Shown here: positions 63,092 through 64,000 of the stretch, piece after piece
Position numbering within the stretch: the stretch's first letter is position 1
How the letters are laid out: every line of letters starts with the position of its first letter
Notes under the pieces: generated by a model
What the model was told of the DNA's origin: nothing
Seen by the model: only the letters and a program-made list of their open reading frames with translations
Database searches by the model: none
Program-made: the position numbers and the translations under genes
NCBI RefSeq assembly: GCF_008974245.1
Contig: NZ_BBZI01000006.1
Span: forward strand, 657,125 to 721,124
Direction of reading: 5' to 3'
Length of the DNA stretch: 64,000 nt
From: Streptomyces abyssomicinicus
GTDB lineage: Bacteria > Actinomycetota > Actinomycetes > Streptomycetales > Streptomycetaceae

Positions 63092-64000
63092 TCAGTGGTC
63101 CAGTTCGAGACAGGCGCCGTCGTCGGCGCGGGAGACGCAGACGAGCATGTCACCGGCGGCCCGTTCGGCCTCGGTGAGCCTGCGGTCGCGGTGGTCGACG
63201 GTGCCGGAGAGCACGCGGACCCTGCAGACACCGCAGAACCCCTGCCGGCAGGAGTAGGCGGTGGCCGGGTCGGCGGCCCGCAGCACGTCGAGCGCGCTGC
63301 GGTCGGCGGGCACGGGCAGCTCCCTGCCGTCGCGCAGCCGCAGGGTGAACGGCTTGCCGTCGACGACGGGCGGGGCGGTGAAGCGCTCGAAGTGCAGGGC
63401 GGTGGCGGGGCCGGCCGGGAACGCCCGCCGCAGCGCGTCGAGCAGCGGAGCGGGTCCGCAGCAGTAGACGGCGGCTCCCCGCGGGGCGCGGGCGAGCAGC
63501 GCGGCGGCGTCCGGCCGGCCGTCCTCCTCGTCGGTGAGCACCACGACGCGTCCGGGGTGCCGGCGGGCGAGCGTCGCCGTCTCGTCGGCGAAGGGCAGGG
63601 AGGCGCGGGTGCGGCCGGTGTGGACCAGCGTCCAGTCGAGCCCGCGCCGCTCGGCCTCGTGGGCCATCGGCAGGAGGGGGGTGATGCCGATGCCGCCCGC
63701 GACGAGGAGCACCCGCCGCTCGCGCGCGAACGGGAAGGCGTTGCGCGGGCCCGCGACCGGGACCCGGCTGCCCTCCGTCAGCTCCCGGTGCACCTCCGCC
63801 GACCCGCCCCCGCCGCCGGGGATCAGCCGCACCGCGACGCGGTACCCGTACCGGTCGGCCGGGTCGCCGCAGAGCGAGTACGTGCGGCGGCGCCCCGACG
63901 GCAGGCCGAGGTCCAGGTGCGCCCCCGGCTGCCAGCGCGGCAGCGTCCCGCCGTCCGGCGCGACCAGCCGCAGCGCGACGACGTCCGGGGCCACGTACTC
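63092..64000 (-). CDS. VanB/PDR-type ferredoxin-NAD(P) reductase (N-terminus beyond right edge)
   Basis: The frame is open to the window end (residues EYVAPDVVALRLV), so the gene starts outside. The visible 302 residues hold an FAD/FMN-binding barrel (RRRTYSLCGDPADRYGY), an NAD-binding domain (LLVAGGIGITPLLPM, AVYCCGPAPLLDALRR) and a C-terminal plant-type 2Fe-2S ferredoxin with SCRQGFCGVC and the fourth Cys in MLVCVS. Such PDR/VanB reductases pass electrons from NAD(P)H to a Rieske oxygenase or other oxidase. The partner may lie beyond the edge. The next gene downstream is the EphD-like hydrolase. Confidence 0.9.
   Translation of the reverse strand, partial: EYVAPDVVALRLVAPDGGTLPRWQPGAHLDLGLPSGRRRTYSLCGDPADRYGYRVAVRLIPGGGGGSAEVHRELTEGSRVPVAGPRNAFPFARERRVLLVAGGIGITPLLPMAHEAERRGLDWTLVHTGRTRASLPFADETATLARRHPGRVVVLTDEEDGRPDAAALLARAPRGAAVYCCGPAPLLDALRRAFPAGPATALHFERFTAPPVVDGKPFTLRLRDGRELPVPADRSALDVLRAADPATAYSCRQGFCGVCRVRVLSGTVDHRDRRLTEAERAAGDMLVCVSRADDGACLELDH

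Overview
The window looks like the chromosome of a Streptomyces or a very close relative. The evidence is very high GC with strong third-position bias, GGAGG-type ribosome binding sites mixed with apparently leaderless genes, a mycothiol gene (mshB), BldK-type oligopeptide transporters, Septum_form proteins, many secreted hydrolases, and a chitinase promoter carrying a perfect DasR-type palindrome. No rRNA, tRNA or CRISPR array was seen.

Layout, left to right. (1) 1-2918, minus strand: a Pro/Gly-rich protein cut by the window edge, a four-helix membrane protein (DUF6113 type) translationally coupled to mshB, and a 64-residue membrane protein. (2) 3096-5267: an S9 prolyl-oligopeptidase/DPP-IV-like peptidase, then about 0.9 kb of degenerate tandem repeats. 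(3) 6175-25804: three complete family-5 SBP/OppBC/OppDF peptide importers. Two are close paralogues on the minus strand, with nearly identical ATPase DNA but divergent binding proteins. They flank a third, divergent plus-strand operon and a gene of unknown function. (4) 26242-28149: typA/bipA. (5) 28150-36835: repeat-rich DNA, a 5'-truncated tnpB remnant, an orphan family-5 binding lipoprotein, a coiled secreted/membrane protein, and a complete IS607-type element (serine recombinase plus atypical TnpB). (6) 36836-45000: a PAS-PAS-GAF-SpoIIE-HATPase phosphatase, a frameshifted anti-sigma-type ATPase, Nudix, SPOR-like and GntR genes, and two paralogous Septum_form proteins. (7) 45051-50316: secreted subtilisin with P domain, GH18 chitinase and VWA lipoprotein. 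(8) 50396-64000: a tandem repeat array, then GNAT, MMPL exporter, membrane Mrr-like nuclease, M48 peptidase, a divergent EamA transporter/MocR pair, a small membrane protein, M28 aminopeptidase with P domain, a small secreted protein, chorismate mutase, an epoxide-hydrolase-like protein and a VanB-type ferredoxin reductase cut by the right edge.

Functionally, about a third of the window serves peptide or oligosaccharide capture. Secreted or cytosolic peptidases (S8, M28, S9) and a chitinase release small molecules, and three Opp systems plus an orphan binding protein can sense or import peptides. In Streptomyces such importers also gate aerial growth (BldK), but which operon here, if any, is the bldK orthologue cannot be settled from the sequence alone.

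The most unusual item is the pair of IS607/TnpB loci. The TnpB lacks the usual zinc-ribbon cysteines and carries His where the RuvC-III Asp is expected. The last ~100 nt of the two copies are conserved at the nucleotide level but read in different frames, which is what a guide-RNA (omega-RNA) region would look like. Both copies end exactly at the stop codon of a convergent host gene.
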